A stretch of DNA of 6,211 nt from Rubrivivax sp. (GTDB lineage: Bacteria > Pseudomonadota > Gammaproteobacteria > Burkholderiales > Burkholderiaceae_C), in assembly GCA_027484885.1 (NCBI GenBank), contig JAIXSD010000273.1:1-6211 (forward strand). The letters are read 5' to 3'. A program made the translations under genes and the position numbers. Positions 5,505-6,211 of this stretch are shown one piece after another. The notes under the pieces are model-generated. The model worked only from the letters and a program-made list of their open reading frames with translations, searched no databases and had not been told where the DNA came from. Numbering within the stretch: position 1 is the first letter of the stretch; each line of letters opens with the position of its first letter.

Positions 5505-5707
5505 GCACCACCGTTTCCCAGCACAGCGAGAGCGAAGCCGCAGCCCTGGTTGCCCAATGGCGCAGCCAGGCCGACGGCAGCAACCCGGCCGGCCCGCTGT
5601 TCATCGGCGGCGAGTACGCCGAAGCCGACATCGTCGGCGACACCAGCACCATCTCGGGCAAGTGCGGCACCGCCTGCTCGGGCTCGCGCACCCGCATGTG
5701 CTGCTGA
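5501..5707 (+). CDS. Class II lanthipeptide precursor, Cys-rich C-terminus (DUF6229-like)
   Basis: 68 residues, with a strong AAGGAG fixing the start. The N-terminal part (about 1-46) is a helix-forming, Cys-free leader: ESEAAALVAQWRSQADGSNP (10-29), then AGPLFIGGEYAEADIVG (30-46). The C-terminal part (47-68) is a Ser/Thr/Cys-rich core ending in Cys-Cys: GKCGTACSGSRTRMCC at 53-68, with cysteines at 55, 59, 67 and 68 and eight Ser/Thr between 48 and 64. A synthetase could dehydrate these Ser/Thr and join them to the cysteines as (methyl)lanthionines. The NPAGPLFIGGEYAEADI segment resembles what I recall of DUF6229 small proteins. Gly36-Gly37 is a possible leader cleavage site, but it fits the C39-peptidase consensus poorly and may instead be part of a conserved recognition segment. 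The LanM gene begins 6 nt downstream in the same frame, the main support for this role. Ring pattern and activity unknown. Confidence 0.8.
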   Translation: MSTTVSQHSESEAAALVAQWRSQADGSNPAGPLFIGGEYAEADIVGDTSTISGKCGTACSGSRTRMCC

Positions 5708-5713
5708 TTCACC

Positions 5714-6211
5714 ATGGCGTCTGTTTCTGCAGACGCCGGTGAATTCGACACCGTTCTGGCTTGCCTGATCCCGTCCGCGCTGGACGGGCTGGCAGGCCAG
5801 CTGCGTGAGATCACCGGATTCCAGCCTGCCGAAGCGCAGGTGCTGCTCGCCGCCACGCGCGAGCAATTGCTGGCCCAGCTGCACAGCAAGCTCAGCCGCC
5901 TCTTGGTGCTGGAGCTCAACGCGGCGCGCGTCACCGGCCAGCTGCGCGCCGAGGACAGCGAAAGCCGCTGGCAAGAATTTCTCATCTACGCGGCCACGCC
6001 CGAGTTCTGGCGGGGCCTCTGGGGTGACGAGCGGGCGCCCGGCCTTTGCCCCTACCCCGATCTGCGCCAGCGCGTGCAAGGCCTGATCGAAGCCCGCTGC
6101 GCCAGCGCCGCCCGCTTTGCCCGGCGTTTTGCGCGCGACCGGGCGGGCTTGAGCGAGCTGCTGGGCCAGGACTGCGGCGCGCTGCAGGCGCTGGAGTTCG
6201 GCGCCGGCGAC
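5714..6211 (+). CDS. LanM-type (class II) lanthipeptide synthetase, N-terminal part only
   Basis: The frame is open from ATG 5714 to the right edge: 166 residues of a protein normally about 900-1100 long. It matches the start of the LanM dehydratase domain (DUF4135) as I know it: a helical N-terminus, LSRLLVLELNAARVTGQLRA (about 60-79, the conserved Leu-Glu-Leu-Asn block), RWQEFLIYAATPEFWRGLW (about 85-103), a CPYPDLRQRVQGLIEA segment, a helix with FARRFARDRAGLSELLG, and finally LQALEFGAGD at 157-166. In LanM proteins the last motif continues into a GD-x-H-x-x-G-R-S-V-type segment, expected just past the edge. LanM phosphorylates and eliminates Ser/Thr hydroxyls, then its C-terminal zinc cyclase domain adds Cys thiols; neither active site is visible here. 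There is no ribosome-binding site before the ATG, and it is the only Met in this part, so translation is probably coupled to the precursor, whose stop is 6 nt upstream. Confidence 0.85.
   Translation, partial: MASVSADAGEFDTVLACLIPSALDGLAGQLREITGFQPAEAQVLLAATREQLLAQLHSKLSRLLVLELNAARVTGQLRAEDSESRWQEFLIYAATPEFWRGLWGDERAPGLCPYPDLRQRVQGLIEARCASAARFARRFARDRAGLSELLGQDCGALQALEFGAGD

Noticed and set aside
5705..5707. Programmed readthrough or selenocysteine at the precursor TGA
   Set aside because: No selenocysteine-type hairpin was evident, TGA followed by T is usually an efficient stop, and a separate ATG follows at once; kept only as a remark in the in-frame finding.
5405..6079. A 224-codon minus-strand frame opposite the precursor and LanM genes
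   Set aside because: The plus-strand reading has a strong ribosome-binding site, a leader/core architecture and LanM-type motifs; the antisense product has none.

Overview
The window looks like chromosomal DNA of a high-GC betaproteobacterium, probably in the Burkholderiales (Roseateles/Rubrivivax/Leptothrix-like). This rests on GC-rich codon use, tightly packed genes and the gene types present; no rRNA or other taxonomic marker is in the window. No tRNA, rRNA, insertion sequence or CRISPR array was seen.

Layout. (1) 1-422, minus strand: N-terminal part of an exported protein that looks like the pre-catalytic domain of an M35 (aspzincin) metalloprotease; the rest lies off the left edge. (2) 423-695: divergent intergenic region carrying one copy of a 26-bp repeat. 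(3) 696-1634, plus: exported alpha/beta hydrolase. (4) 1627-3009, minus: two-domain ChrA-type chromate transporter, whose 3' end overlaps the hydrolase by 8 bp. It is translationally coupled to (5) 3006-3536, minus: a RimJ/RimL-type GNAT acetyltransferase. (6) 3715-5298, plus: an Ada-AlkA fusion for alkylation repair. (7) 5299-6211, plus: the start of a class II lanthipeptide locus. It holds a second copy of the 26-bp repeat, a possible 18-codon leader ORF, a 68-residue Cys-rich precursor peptide and the first 166 residues of a LanM-type lanthipeptide synthetase that runs off the right edge.

The most interesting signal is the pairing of (2) and (7). The same 26-bp sequence, with one mismatch, lies about 145-165 bp upstream of the hydrolase start and of the lanthipeptide precursor start, in the same orientation. 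Its first 16 bp form a near-palindrome (half-sites CTGTNAG/CTNACAG). Read on the minus strand, it closely resembles the LuxR-family operator I remember for Burkholderia CepR (CTGTAAGAGTTACCAG): 14/16 identical for the lanthipeptide copy and 13/16 for the other. In the lanthipeptide copy a -10-like AACAAT lies where a lux box centred near -42 to -45 would place it. The divergent copy could also serve the protease gene. I infer that a quorum-sensing regulator may control a small regulon of an exported protease, an exported hydrolase and a lanthipeptide. No luxI or luxR gene is in the window, so this is a hypothesis from the operator alone.

The middle of the window (chromate transporter, acetyltransferase, alkylation repair) looks like ordinary housekeeping or stress genes with no evident link to the lanthipeptide locus.
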